From NCBI GenBank assembly GCA_944387285.1, contig CALXEH010000028.1, positions 1 to 32,100 on the forward strand: a stretch of 32,100 nucleotides of DNA. Direction: 5' to 3'. The position numbers and the translations under genes were made by a program. Of this stretch, positions 1 through 7,815 are shown in pieces. Numbering within the stretch: position 1 is the first letter of the stretch; the number at the start of each line of letters is the position of its first letter. Source of the DNA: an uncultured Oscillospiraceae bacterium (GTDB lineage: Bacteria > Bacillota > Clostridia > Oscillospirales > Oscillospiraceae). The notes below the pieces were generated by a model that was not told where the DNA came from, did no database searches, and saw nothing but the letters and a program-made list of their open reading frames with translations.

Positions 1-725
1 ACGCCGATGGCCCAGAAGCCGCGCTCCTGCGCCGCCTCGAACACGCCGTCGCCGGCCTTGGAGGCTATCTGGAAGATGACGTCCGCGCCCAGATCGTTCA
101 GCGCCAGGGCGCACTCCTTGCCCTTGGCCGGGTCGTCGTAGTCGTTCGTGTAGTTCACCTCGACGCTGACCGTGCCGCCGTTCTCGGAGGCGTAGTACTC
201 CGCGCCCTGCTTGTAGCCCACGATGAAGTCGTTGATGGTGTCGCTGTCCTCGCCGCCGACCGCGCCGATGACGCCGGACTCGGACATGGAGGCCGCTATG
301 TAGCCCGCGAGGAAGGAGCCCTCATTCTGGGCATAGGTGATGTTCAGCACATTCTCCACCGGGGCGCCCGTGGCGTTGTCGACCCAGATCCAGTGGACCT
401 CGGGATAGTCGAGCGCTATCGTCTCAACGTTGTAGAACTCCCAGCCGACGCAGACGACGATATTTGCCGTGTCCGCCGCGTTCTGCATCTGGGCGTCGAA
501 GTTCTCGTTGTTGCACTCGATGGTCGAGATGCTGATGTTCTCATAGTCCGCGGCGAGCTTGTCGGCGCCCTCTTTGGCCGAGTCGTTGAAGGAACGGTCG
601 CCGAAGGTGCTGCTGACCACGACGCAGACATTCACCGTGTCGCCGCCCTGCTCAGTCTGCCCGCAGCCGGCGAGAAGGCCGAGAGCCAGAACGGCCGTGA
701 GGACAAGGGCTATCAGTTTTTTCAT
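1..725 (-). CDS. BMP-family ABC transporter substrate-binding lipoprotein (3' end outside window)
   Basis: Partial gene; the 5' end is at 725 and the C-terminus runs off the left edge, leaving about 241 residues. The product starts MKKLIALVLTAVLALG and has a lipobox LLAGC at about residues 17-21, so it is a secreted lipoprotein anchored at Cys21. The mature part has the periplasmic-binding fold features of the Med/BMP (TmpC, PnrA) family: a VVSSTFGDRSFNDSA segment near the start (compare the family's GxxDxSFN), then NIVVCVGWEF and SFLAGYIAA. Family members bind purine or other nucleosides for ABC uptake. ATG 725 is preceded by AAGGAGAG at suitable distance; an ATG three bases upstream stops at once. 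The gene follows a nucleoside phosphorylase on the same strand by 65 bases, which supports nucleoside import plus cleavage. The permease and ATPase genes are not visible; they could lie beyond the edge. Confidence 0.85.
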   Translation of the reverse strand, partial: MKKLIALVLTAVLALGLLAGCGQTEQGGDTVNVCVVVSSTFGDRSFNDSAKEGADKLAADYENISISTIECNNENFDAQMQNAADTANIVVCVGWEFYNVETIALDYPEVHWIWVDNATGAPVENVLNITYAQNEGSFLAGYIAASMSESGVIGAVGGEDSDTINDFIVGYKQGAEYYASENGGTVSVEVNYTNDYDDPAKGKECALALNDLGADVIFQIASKAGDGVFEAAQERGFWAIG

Positions 726-790
726 TTCATTCTCTCCTTACATATCGTTTTATATTGCATGGCAGTCGTCCCTGCCAGGCGCATACGGGT

Positions 791-1498
791 TCAGTCCAGG
801 GCCGTATCGAGCGCCAGCTGTATGATGCTGTCGAGGCCGGACTCCTTCACGGCGTCGGGCACGCTCTCCTCGGGGTGATAGAGGTTTATGACTATGGACA
901 GCAGCATGAGCGCGCGCGCGCCGTAAAGCGCCGCCGCGGTATAGAGGGCGACGCCCTCCTGCTCCGAGGCCAGGATGCCGTAGCGCTCCCACTGCTTGCT
1001 GTACTCCAGCTTGTTGTCGATGTAAAAGTGGTCGTTCGTCAGCGTGTTGCCGACATAGGCCCTCAGCCCGCGTTCCTGCGCCAGGTCATAGGCCCGGTAC
1101 AGCAGGCCGAAATCCGCCAGGGGCGAAAAATGCCCGGGCAGCGCGTAGTCGTTTATGGCCGAGGTGGTGGAGACGCCCTGGGATATGACGATGTCCCCAA
1201 GCTTTATCCGCTCCTGCACGGCTCCGGCCGTCCCCAGCCTTATGAGCTTCTTGCAGCCGTACTCCCGGCAGAGCTCCGTGGCGTATATCAGCATGGACGG
1301 CGCGCCCATGCCCGTGGACATGACAGACACCCGCCGCCCCTTGTACTCGCCCGTATAGCCCCAGGTGTTGCGTATCTCATTCACGCGAACGGCCCCGGTT
1401 AGATAGGTCTCCGCTATGTATTTGGCCCGCAGCGGGTCCCCGGGCAGGATCACGCTCTCCGCTATCTCGCCCGGCGCCGCGCTGATGTGCATGCTCAT
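791..1498 (-). CDS. DeoD-type nucleoside phosphorylase with altered base-binding site
   Basis: 235 residues, the normal size for hexameric purine nucleoside phosphorylase (E. coli DeoD 239). These enzymes cleave nucleosides with phosphate to base and (deoxy)ribose-1-phosphate in the cytoplasm. The phosphate and ribose features are kept: His4, GDPLRAKYIAET at 20-31 (Gly20, Arg24), Arg87 in LIRLGTAGAV (Thr90 for Ser90), and Glu179/Glu181 in SEQEG. Counting from this start gives E. coli numbering, which supports the start; ATG 1498 follows GGGAGGGG, and an earlier in-frame ATG at 1585 would add 29 unconserved residues. Unusually, Met180 is Gln, the catalytic Asp204 is Ile, and Arg217 is Val. The segment SIVIN resembles the equivalent GVIVN of uridine phosphorylase, so the preferred base is uncertain. 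It probably shares a transcript with the downstream BMP lipoprotein gene. Confidence 0.85.
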   Translation of the reverse strand: MSMHISAAPGEIAESVILPGDPLRAKYIAETYLTGAVRVNEIRNTWGYTGEYKGRRVSVMSTGMGAPSMLIYATELCREYGCKKLIRLGTAGAVQERIKLGDIVISQGVSTTSAINDYALPGHFSPLADFGLLYRAYDLAQERGLRAYVGNTLTNDHFYIDNKLEYSKQWERYGILASEQEGVALYTAAALYGARALMLLSIVINLYHPEESVPDAVKESGLDSIIQLALDTALD

Positions 1499-1517
1499 GT
1501 TGACCCCTCCCTTGCCT

Positions 1518-1546
1518 ATTATACACAATTCCTGCGCCCTTTTCAC
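1518..1546 (-). promoter_or_regulatory. Likely sigma-A promoter of the phosphorylase gene
   Basis: Read on the minus strand: -35 GTGAAA (1546-1541), 17-base spacer, -10 TATAAT (1523-1518). The -10 is perfect and the -35 is one base from TTGAAA. It lies 20 bases upstream of the phosphorylase ATG at 1498, and would also serve the BMP lipoprotein gene. Confidence 0.6.
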
Positions 1547-1565
1547 CCGGATTTTACACGAAAGC

Positions 1566-1601
1566 TCAAAAGGGCAACACGACATTTGTCATGTTGCCCT
1601 C
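1566..1601 (-). terminator. Rho-independent terminator after the Crp/Fnr-type gene
   Basis: A 13-base inverted repeat (arms GGGCAACATGACA and its complement with one G-T wobble, triplet loop) at 1572-1599 is followed on the minus strand by TTTT. It lies 25 bases past the stop of the regulator gene and ends the dpp operon. Because the arm is long and close to a Crp-family gene, a role as operator for that regulator cannot be excluded. Confidence 0.7.
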
Positions 1602-1623
1602 AAATTATGCACATTCCCAAAAA

Positions 1624-2289
1624 TCAAAGCGTTTTTTTGTAGAGCTCCTCAAGGTAATCGCCGCGCAGCAGCCTGTAGCCGCCTTTCGTGCGCTCCAGCA
1701 CGCCCTCGGCGCAGAACCTGGCTATGGTGCGCTGCAGGTGCCGGTAGCTGACGCCGAGGTAATCCGCGGCCTCGGTCAGGCGCTCCTCGAACATGTCGCC
1801 CCGCCTGGTATAGTGGATATAGCGCGCGAGCCTGACCTCCACGGAATAGGAGGCGTTGAGCGACTGGTGGTTGCTGATGCTGCCCAGCCTCTCGCCGAGC
1901 CTGCGGGCGACGAAGGCGAGGAAGGTGTAGTCGCGCAGCAGCTCCTCGCGGCACTCGGACATGGACAGGCCGAGGCAGTGGCACTCGCGCATCGCCTGGA
2001 CGGCGATGGTGGTGCCGCGCGCGTCCACGAGCTCCACCTCGCCCAGCAGGTCGAAGGCAGAGCAGAACTCCACGACCGAGACCCGCCCATTGTTGTAGGT
2101 GCGGAAGACCTTCACCTGCCCGCTGACGAGCAGGTAGAGCTCGCGCAGGGGCTCGCCCTCGAGGTAGATGTTCTCGCCGCGGCGGAACCTGTACAGCCGC
2201 AGCTGCCGCCAGACCGGCGTGGAAAAGAGCTCGCTGACGCGGTAGTTTTGGATATAGCCTTTCAGCAGTTCGGGCTCGTTGAGCAGCAT
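1624..2289 (-). CDS. Crp/Fnr-family transcriptional regulator
   Basis: 221 residues, the usual size. Residues about 20-125 form a cyclic-nucleotide-binding-type beta-barrel (FRRGENIYLEGEPLRELYLL, then SGQVKVF and VEFCSAFDLLGEVEL). Residues about 145-205 are the winged helix-turn-helix, with recognition helix region AADYLGVSYRHLQRTIARF. No Fnr-type cysteine cluster is visible at the N-terminus, so an oxygen-sensing iron-sulfur cluster is unlikely. The barrel resembles the YeiL/small-ligand subgroup and the effector cannot be named. ATG 2289 begins one base after the stop of the upstream transporter ATPase, so translation is probably coupled and the regulator is the last gene of the peptide transporter operon. 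It may regulate that operon; this is inference. A terminator follows. Confidence 0.85.
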   Translation of the reverse strand: MLLNEPELLKGYIQNYRVSELFSTPVWRQLRLYRFRRGENIYLEGEPLRELYLLVSGQVKVFRTYNNGRVSVVEFCSAFDLLGEVELVDARGTTIAVQAMRECHCLGLSMSECREELLRDYTFLAFVARRLGERLGSISNHQSLNASYSVEVRLARYIHYTRRGDMFEERLTEAADYLGVSYRHLQRTIARFCAEGVLERTKGGYRLLRGDYLEELYKKTL

Positions 2290-2290
2290 G

Positions 2291-3253
2291 TCAGGCCTCC
2301 CGGGATCTGCGGCAGGCGCACAGGTGGCCAGGCGAGACCTCTTCGAGGCGGACGCCTACCCGGCAGCCCTCGTCCGCATAGGGGCAGCGGGGCGCAAAGC
2401 GGCAGCCGGCGGGCGGGTCCACGGGCGAGCTCACCTCGCCGGACAGCATATGCCGCTGCCTGCCCCTGCGGCTCAGGTCCGTCGTGGGTATGGCGGAGAG
2501 CAGCGCCCGGGTATAGGGGTGCAGCGGGTTTTTGAAGAGCTCCTCCTTGGGTGCGTACTCGAGCACGCAGCCCATGTACATGACCATGATGTCGTCGCTT
2601 ATATGCCGCACGACGCACAGGTCGTGGGTTATGAACATATAGGCCAGCCCGTGCTCCTGCTGCAGGTCCATGAGCAGGTTGAGTATCTGCGCCTGGATGG
2701 ACACATCCAGGGCCGAGACGGGCTCGTCGCAGACGATGAACCTGGGGTTGACGACCATGGCCCGGGCCAGGCCCACCCTCTGCCTGCGCCCGCCGTCCAG
2801 CTCGTGCGGATAGCTGTTAGCGTAGCGCCGGGGCAGGCCGCATTTTTCCATGATGCCCAGCACCTGTTCGCCGAGCTCGGCCCGGGACGTGCGCCGGCCG
2901 CCCAGCTCGCGCAGGGGCTCGGCCACAAGGTCGTAGACGGACATCCTCGGGTCCAGTGAGCTGTAGGGGTCCTGGAAGATCATCTGCATATCCCTGTGCA
3001 GCTCCTTCATCCTCCGCCGGCCGTACTTGAGTATGCTCTCGCCCTCGAAGAGCACGTCGCCGGCGCTGGGCATCTGGAGCCGCAGCACCGTCCTGCCCAG
3101 GGTGGACTTGCCGCAGCCCGACTCGCCCACCACGCCCAGGGTCCGGCCGGGATAGATCTTCAGGTCCACGTCCTCCACGGCGTGCAGCAGCCCGCCGCCG
3201 GAGGTCTTGAAATACTTGCTGAGACCGACGGTCTCCACCAACGGCGCCGCCAT
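2291..3253 (-). CDS. Peptide ABC transporter ATP-binding protein, DppF/OppF type
   Basis: 320-residue cytoplasmic ATPase of a heteromeric dipeptide/oligopeptide importer. Walker A GESGCGKST at 43-51, Q-loop FQDPYSSLDPRMS from 93, Walker B IVCDEP at 173-178, and H-loop FITHD at 207-211 are all present. The C-terminal extension typical of Opp/Dpp ATPases (HPYTRALLSAIP, then CRFAPRCPYA with Cys residues) is present. The signature motif reads LDGGRRQR at 152-159 instead of LSGGQRQR, so the serine that contacts ATP gamma-phosphate in the partner's site is Asp; see findings. ATG 3253 sits after GGGGAGG and one base after the upstream gene's stop; an ATG at 3274 would overlap that gene. It acts with the adjacent OppD-type ATPase. 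Confidence 0.93.
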   Translation of the reverse strand: MAAPLVETVGLSKYFKTSGGGLLHAVEDVDLKIYPGRTLGVVGESGCGKSTLGRTVLRLQMPSAGDVLFEGESILKYGRRRMKELHRDMQMIFQDPYSSLDPRMSVYDLVAEPLRELGGRRTSRAELGEQVLGIMEKCGLPRRYANSYPHELDGGRRQRVGLARAMVVNPRFIVCDEPVSALDVSIQAQILNLLMDLQQEHGLAYMFITHDLCVVRHISDDIMVMYMGCVLEYAPKEELFKNPLHPYTRALLSAIPTTDLSRRGRQRHMLSGEVSSPVDPPAGCRFAPRCPYADEGCRVGVRLEEVSPGHLCACRRSREA

Positions 3254-3254
3254 C

Positions 3255-4244
3255 TCACACCTCCCCTGGTCCATAGAGGTGGCACATTATGCTGTGCCCC
3301 TCGCTCTCGAACGGCTCCGGCTGCCTGGTCCTGCATATCTCCATGCAGCGGCCGCAGCGCTCGGCGAAGCTGCAGCCCTTCGGCTGCACGGTCGGGTCCG
3401 CCATCTGCCCGGGTATGGGCGTCAGCCGCTCCGCGCGGCTGTCCAGCTCGGGTATGCAGCCCAGCAGGCCCTCGGTATAGGGGTGGTTCATGCCCCGGGC
3501 AAACACCTGCTCCACGCTGCCCTGCTCGACTATCCGCCCGCCGTAGACCACCGCCACGCGGTCGCAGAACTCCGCCACGACGCCCAGGTCGTGGGTTATG
3601 AGTATGACCGCCGTGCCGTATTCCTCGCGCAGCCGGCTCATCATCTCCAGTATCTGCGCCTGTATGGTGACGTCCAGCGCCGTGGTCGGCTCGTCCGCCA
3701 GCAGCAGCTCCGGCTCGCCTATGAGCGCCATGGCGATGACTATGCGCTGCTTCATGCCGCCGGAGAACTGATAGGGGAAATCCCCGCCGCGCGAGGCCGG
3801 GATGCCGACCGTCTCCAGCATCCGGGCCACCCGCCCGAGCTTTTCCGCCTTTGACAGCCCGGGGAAGTGCAGGTCCAGCACCTCGAGTATCTGCTCGCCC
3901 ACGGTCTTTATGGGGTTCAGGCTGGTCATCGGGTCCTGGAATATCATAGAGATGCGCCTGCCGCGCAGGCCGAGCATATAGGCCTCGCTCTGCTCGAGCA
4001 GCTGCTCGCCCTCGTAGCGGATGCTGCCCGCGGTGATCTCGCCCACCCGCTCCGGCAGCAGCCGGAGTATGGAGAGCGCGAGCGTGGTCTTGCCCGCGCC
4101 GGTCTCGCCCACCAGGCCCAGCTTTTCGCCGCGCTCCACGCGCAGGTCCAGGCCGTTGAGCGCGTAGACCTCCGCGGACTTGGTCTTGTAGCGCACATGC
4201 AGGCCCTCTACCTCGAGCAGGGCCCCGCTCCTGTCCATTTCCAT
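3255..4244 (-). CDS. Peptide ABC transporter ATP-binding protein, DppD/OppD type
   Basis: 329 residues. Walker [11 protein letters not shown]-loop [13 protein letters not shown], an intact signature FSGGMKQR, Walker [12 protein letters not shown] and H-loop LITHD occur in order. The C-terminal Opp/Dpp domain has [12 protein letters not shown] and [11 protein letters not shown] with Cys residues that in some homologues carry an iron-sulfur cluster. It is the second nucleotide-binding subunit of the transporter; its Walker A should pair with the degenerate signature of the DppF-type partner, while its own signature completes the canonical site. ATG 4244 follows AGGAGGT, 11 bases after the permease stop. 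A longer in-frame ATG at 4409 lies inside the permease gene and was rejected. Confidence 0.94.
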   Translation of the reverse strand: MEMDRSGALLEVEGLHVRYKTKSAEVYALNGLDLRVERGEKLGLVGETGAGKTTLALSILRLLPERVGEITAGSIRYEGEQLLEQSEAYMLGLRGRRISMIFQDPMTSLNPIKTVGEQILEVLDLHFPGLSKAEKLGRVARMLETVGIPASRGGDFPYQFSGGMKQRIVIAMALIGEPELLLADEPTTALDVTIQAQILEMMSRLREEYGTAVILITHDLGVVAEFCDRVAVVYGGRIVEQGSVEQVFARGMNHPYTEGLLGCIPELDSRAERLTPIPGQMADPTVQPKGCSFAERCGRCMEICRTRQPEPFESEGHSIMCHLYGPGEV

Positions 4245-4255
4245 CCTAGCACCTC

Positions 4256-5131
4256 CTAATTCCCGGTCCTGGGGTCGAAGGCGTCCCTCAGCCCGTCGCC
4301 TATGAAGTTCACCGCCATGACCGCCAGGCAGATGCACACGCCCGGCACCAGGCCGAGGTAGGGGTAATAGCGGATGTTGAGCATGTTCTCGGAGATGATC
4401 GTGCCCCACTCGGGCGTCGGCGAGGCCACGCCCAGGCCCAGGAAGCCCATCGAGGAGATGCTGAGTATTATCTGGCCCAGGGTCAGCGTGGCCGAGACTA
4501 TGATGGGGCCTATGCCGTTGGGCAGGATGTGGCGGACGATGATCTTCATGGAGCTGCAGCCGTAGCAGCGCGCGGCCTCAATATACTCGCTGCCGCGGAG
4601 CGTCAGCACCGCCGAGCGCACGACCCTGGCAAAGCGCGGTATCTGGCTGATGGCCAGGGAGATTATCAGGTTCACCAACCCGCTGCCCAGGGCCGTGAGT
4701 ATGGCCATGGCCAGCAGCACCGGCGGTATGGCCATGAGCATGTCTATAAAGCGCATGAGCACGGTGTCCAGCCTGCCGCCGAAATAGCCCGCCGCGCCGC
4801 CGATGAGGCAGCCCGCCGCGAAGGCTATGGCTATGGTGGCCATGCCGCCGAGGAGCGAAATGCGCCCGCCGTAGAGCACCCGGGCCAGCAGGTCGCGCCC
4901 GAGCTCGTCCGTGCCGAGCAGGTGCCCGCCCTCGCCGGGCCGCTGCAGGCGGTTGAAGACGTCCTCCTTTATCATCTCATCATAGGGCATGTAGGCCGGG
5001 GCGAGGAGTATGGCCAGCAGCATCAGGGCCAGCAGCGCCACGCCGGCCATGGCCAGGCGGTTTTTGCTGAACCTGCGCGCGATGAGCTGCCAGCTGCTGC
5101 GCTCCGCCGGCCTGTTCTCAGTTTTTCCCAT
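4256..5131 (-). CDS. Peptide ABC transporter permease, DppC/OppC type
   Basis: 291-residue inner-membrane permease with a cytoplasmic N-terminus, a first membrane segment around residues 25-47 (MAGVALLALMLLAILLAP), then the substrate loop with LLGTDELGRDLLARVLYGGR, and a BPD_transp_1 domain with five further helices. The EAA loop that contacts the ATPase is seen as EYIEAARCYGCSSMKIIVRHILPN. ATG 5131 has AGGAGGTG upstream; an ATG at 5152 would overlap the preceding gene and lacks a ribosome site. Ten bases separate it from the DppB-type gene. Confidence 0.94.
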   Translation of the reverse strand: MGKTENRPAERSSWQLIARRFSKNRLAMAGVALLALMLLAILLAPAYMPYDEMIKEDVFNRLQRPGEGGHLLGTDELGRDLLARVLYGGRISLLGGMATIAIAFAAGCLIGGAAGYFGGRLDTVLMRFIDMLMAIPPVLLAMAILTALGSGLVNLIISLAISQIPRFARVVRSAVLTLRGSEYIEAARCYGCSSMKIIVRHILPNGIGPIIVSATLTLGQIILSISSMGFLGLGVASPTPEWGTIISENMLNIRYYPYLGLVPGVCICLAVMAVNFIGDGLRDAFDPRTGN

Positions 5132-5141
5132 GGCGCACCTC

Positions 5142-6071
5142 CTAAGCCGCAAGGTCGATGCGCGGATCCACCTTCGCGCAGACCAGGTCCACGACGAGGT
5201 TTATCACGCCCACGATGATCGCCACGAGTATGACCGTGCCCATGACCACGGGCACGTCCCTGGCCTTGACCGCGTTGATGAGCATGGAGCCCAGGCCGGG
5301 TATGGTGAAGATGCTCTCCGTCACCACGGCCCCGCCTATGCAGCCGGCGAAGCTGATGCCGATCTGCGTTATCACGGGCACGAGGCTGTTGCCCACGGCG
5401 TGATGGACTATGGCGGCGGCCTTGGAGGCGCCCTTGGCCCTGGCCGTGCGGATATAGTCCTGCCGCAGCACGTCCAGCATGCTCGTGCGGCTCATGCGTA
5501 TCATGGAAGCCAGGGTATTGGCGCCCAGCACCAGGGCGGGCAGGATGAAGTGCCTCAGCGAGCCCACTCCCGTGGCCGGAAGCCAGTGCAGGACGAGGCA
5601 GAACAGGATCTGGCAGAGTATCGCCAGCCAGAAGGAGGGCATCGAAAACAGGAGCATGGTCAGGACCATGCTGCCGTAGTCGAAGACTCCGTACTGCTTC
5701 ACTGCGGCGTAGATGCCTATGGGTATGCCCAGGGCCACGGCCCAGAGCGTGGCCGTGAAGGCCAGCATCAGCGTGTCCGGCAGCCTGAGCATGAAGGTAT
5801 CGAGCACGTCATAGCCGCTGACCCAGGAGCTGCCGAAGTCCAGGCGCAGCACGCCCAGTATGTAGCGCACATACTGGACTATGATGGGCTGGTCCAGCCC
5901 CATCTCATGCTCCAGCGCCGCTATCTGCTCGGCCGAGGCGTCCGCGCCCAGGATCTGCAGCGCGGGGTTGCTGGGCGAGAGCTCCAGGACAAAGTAGAGT
6001 ATCAGCGTCACGCCCAGGATGACGGGTATGAGCATCAGCAGCCTCTTTATCGTGTACTTCACAAGATACAT
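5142..6071 (-). CDS. Peptide ABC transporter permease, DppB/OppB type
   Basis: 309 residues. It opens with a membrane helix (RLLMLIPVILGVTLILYFV) typical of DppB, followed by the extracytoplasmic segment with EMGLDQPIIVQYVRYI and the BPD_transp_1 domain. The EAA loop is seen as DYIRTARAKGASKAAAIVHH, the usual DppB form. It forms the membrane channel with the DppC-type partner. ATG 6071 follows AAAGGAGGAA. It lies 22 bases after the binding-protein gene in the same operon. Confidence 0.94.
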   Translation of the reverse strand: MYLVKYTIKRLLMLIPVILGVTLILYFVLELSPSNPALQILGADASAEQIAALEHEMGLDQPIIVQYVRYILGVLRLDFGSSWVSGYDVLDTFMLRLPDTLMLAFTATLWAVALGIPIGIYAAVKQYGVFDYGSMVLTMLLFSMPSFWLAILCQILFCLVLHWLPATGVGSLRHFILPALVLGANTLASMIRMSRTSMLDVLRQDYIRTARAKGASKAAAIVHHAVGNSLVPVITQIGISFAGCIGGAVVTESIFTIPGLGSMLINAVKARDVPVVMGTVILVAIIVGVINLVVDLVCAKVDPRIDLAA

Positions 6072-6093
6072 GCGCCTTCCTCCTTTTCCGCGC

Positions 6094-7638
6094 TCACTTC
6101 CAGCTCCAGTGGTAGAAGTTATAGCTGCCCAGGCAGTGTGCCTCCACGCCCTGCAGCTGCGAGCTGTAGGCCACGGCGATGAGCCCGTTGTACAGCGGCA
6201 CCAGATAGGCCTCCTGCGTTATCAGGTTGCAGGCCTCGACGTAATAGGGCGTCCTCTCCTCGCCCTGCACCTCGCGGCCCTTCACGAAGAGGGGATAGAT
6301 GACGTCGGCGAGGGGATACTTGCAGTTTTTCGTGTAGGCGTAGCCCGGGGTGGTGTTGAAGTAGGTCGAGGCCCCGTCCGCGTCCACCATGGAGCTGAGC
6401 TGCTCGCGGATGATGGCGTCGAAGTTGCCGCTGTATTGCAGCTGCGTATAGGTAGTGTTGTCCACGGCGGTGACCGTGGCGTTTATGCCCAGCTCTATGA
6501 GCTGGGACTGGATGATCTTGGCCGCCATTTCCTCGCCCGTGCCGCTCTTTACGAGTATCTCGAAGCTCTCGCCGGAGTAATCCGAGGCCGCGAGGTAGTC
6601 CAGGGCCTGCTGCGGGTCGTAGTCCACCGTGACGATGCCCTCGGTGGGATAGCCGCCGTACATGGGGCACATGTCTATGTCCAGTATCGTGGCGAAGCCG
6701 CTGGAGGTGCCGGCTGTGACCTCCTCCTTATTGATGCCGCACTGTACGGCCCGGCGGAAGTTTATGTCCTCGCCCACGCGGCCGCCCCAGGTGGCGAGAT
6801 AGAGCGTTATGCGCCCCGTGGAATCGGCGTAGTCCCAGCAGATATCCTCCCTGCCCTCGAGATGGGTGCAGGCGTCGATCGGCGGGTTGCGCACCGCGTC
6901 GTAGTCCCCGTTCTCCAGGCCTATCATCTGCGTGGAGACGTTGGGCACTATGGCGATGATGACCGTATCTATCGCGGGCTCGCCGCGCCAGTAGTCCTCA
7001 AAGGCCTCGAGCACGATCTTCTCACCGCCCACGGCCTCCACAAAGCGGTAGGGGCCCGTGCCTATGGGCGCCTCCAGGTAGCCCTCGTCGCCGACCTCGT
7101 TGTAATAGTCGAGGCTGCATATGCCGCCGAGGCGCGAGGCCACGCCGTAGAGGAAGCCCGCATAGGGCGCCGTGAGGTAGATGTTCACCGTGTAGTCGTC
7201 CACGATCTCACAGCTTTTGAAGTTCACAAAGAGCCCGGAGCCGAGCGGCCCCGCCGCGCCCTTGTCGAAGGTGAACTTGACGTCCCTGGCCGTGAACTCG
7301 GCGCCGTTGTGGAACTTCACCCCCTGCCTCAGGTGGAAGGTATAGCACAGCCCGTCCTCGGAGAGCTCCCAGCGCTCGGCGAGCCCCGGCGAGATGGAGC
7401 CGTCCGCCTCCAGGAAGGTGAGGCAGTCGTAGACGTTGGAGAGCACCAGGTTGTCGTCGCCCGCGCAGCCCTCCTCCGAGAGCGCGTAGAACCTGTAGGG
7501 CTCGCCCGAGGTGGCAAGTATGACCGAGCTTCCGCCTCCGTCTGCGCCCTTGCGCGCCTCCTGGCCCGAGGCGCAGCCCGGCAGCGAAAACAGCAGTGCG
7601 GCGAGCAGCAGCAGGGCCGCCGGCTTGTATATCCTCAT
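6094..7638 (-). CDS. Peptide ABC transporter substrate-binding lipoprotein, DppA/OppA type
   Basis: 514 residues, normal for SBP_bac_5 proteins. The signal peptide MRIYKPAALLLLAALLFSL ends in a lipobox SLPGC, so the protein is lipid-anchored outside the membrane. Family features include LVLSNVYDCLTFLEADG, GLAERWELSEDG, LRQGVKFHNG and FTARDVKFTFD, the last being the usual signature region. The ligand may be a peptide, nickel chelate, or another small solute; the sequence alone does not decide. ATG 7638 follows GGAGG by a normal gap and begins the signal peptide; an earlier ATG at 7692 overlaps the promoter -10 and was rejected. It is the first gene of the operon and has a strong promoter. Confidence 0.92.
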   Translation of the reverse strand: MRIYKPAALLLLAALLFSLPGCASGQEARKGADGGGSSVILATSGEPYRFYALSEEGCAGDDNLVLSNVYDCLTFLEADGSISPGLAERWELSEDGLCYTFHLRQGVKFHNGAEFTARDVKFTFDKGAAGPLGSGLFVNFKSCEIVDDYTVNIYLTAPYAGFLYGVASRLGGICSLDYYNEVGDEGYLEAPIGTGPYRFVEAVGGEKIVLEAFEDYWRGEPAIDTVIIAIVPNVSTQMIGLENGDYDAVRNPPIDACTHLEGREDICWDYADSTGRITLYLATWGGRVGEDINFRRAVQCGINKEEVTAGTSSGFATILDIDMCPMYGGYPTEGIVTVDYDPQQALDYLAASDYSGESFEILVKSGTGEEMAAKIIQSQLIELGINATVTAVDNTTYTQLQYSGNFDAIIREQLSSMVDADGASTYFNTTPGYAYTKNCKYPLADVIYPLFVKGREVQGEERTPYYVEACNLITQEAYLVPLYNGLIAVAYSSQLQGVEAHCLGSYNFYHWSWK

Positions 7639-7687
7639 GATTTTCAGCCTCCTTTCAGGCGGGCAAACGCAGTATTCCGCAGTAAAA

Positions 7688-7716
7688 ATCATATCTTAAT
7701 AGCATGTGCTTGTCAA
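7688..7716 (-). promoter_or_regulatory. Strong sigma-A promoter of the peptide transporter operon
   Basis: Minus strand: -35 TTGACA (7716-7711), 17-base spacer, -10 TATGAT (7693-7688). It lies 50 bases upstream of the binding-protein ATG. A GC-rich hairpin (GGCCGCC/GGCGGCC around 7746-7765) lies just upstream with no T-run and no assigned role. Confidence 0.8.
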
Positions 7717-7774
7717 CCGCGGCCTCTCATCCGCCCCTTAGCCCGGCCGCCCGGAAGGCGGCCCCAGGGCACAA

Positions 7775-7803
7775 AAAAGCAGCCGGTTTTATCCGGCTGC
7801 TTC
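7775..7803 (-). terminator. Rho-independent terminator of spo0A
   Basis: Minus strand: stem AGCAGCCGG / CCGGCTGCT with a six-base loop, followed by TTTTTT. It begins about 13 bases after the spo0A stop, so spo0A and the transporter operon should be separate transcripts. Confidence 0.9.
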
Positions 7804-7815
7804 GCTTTTTTCCAC

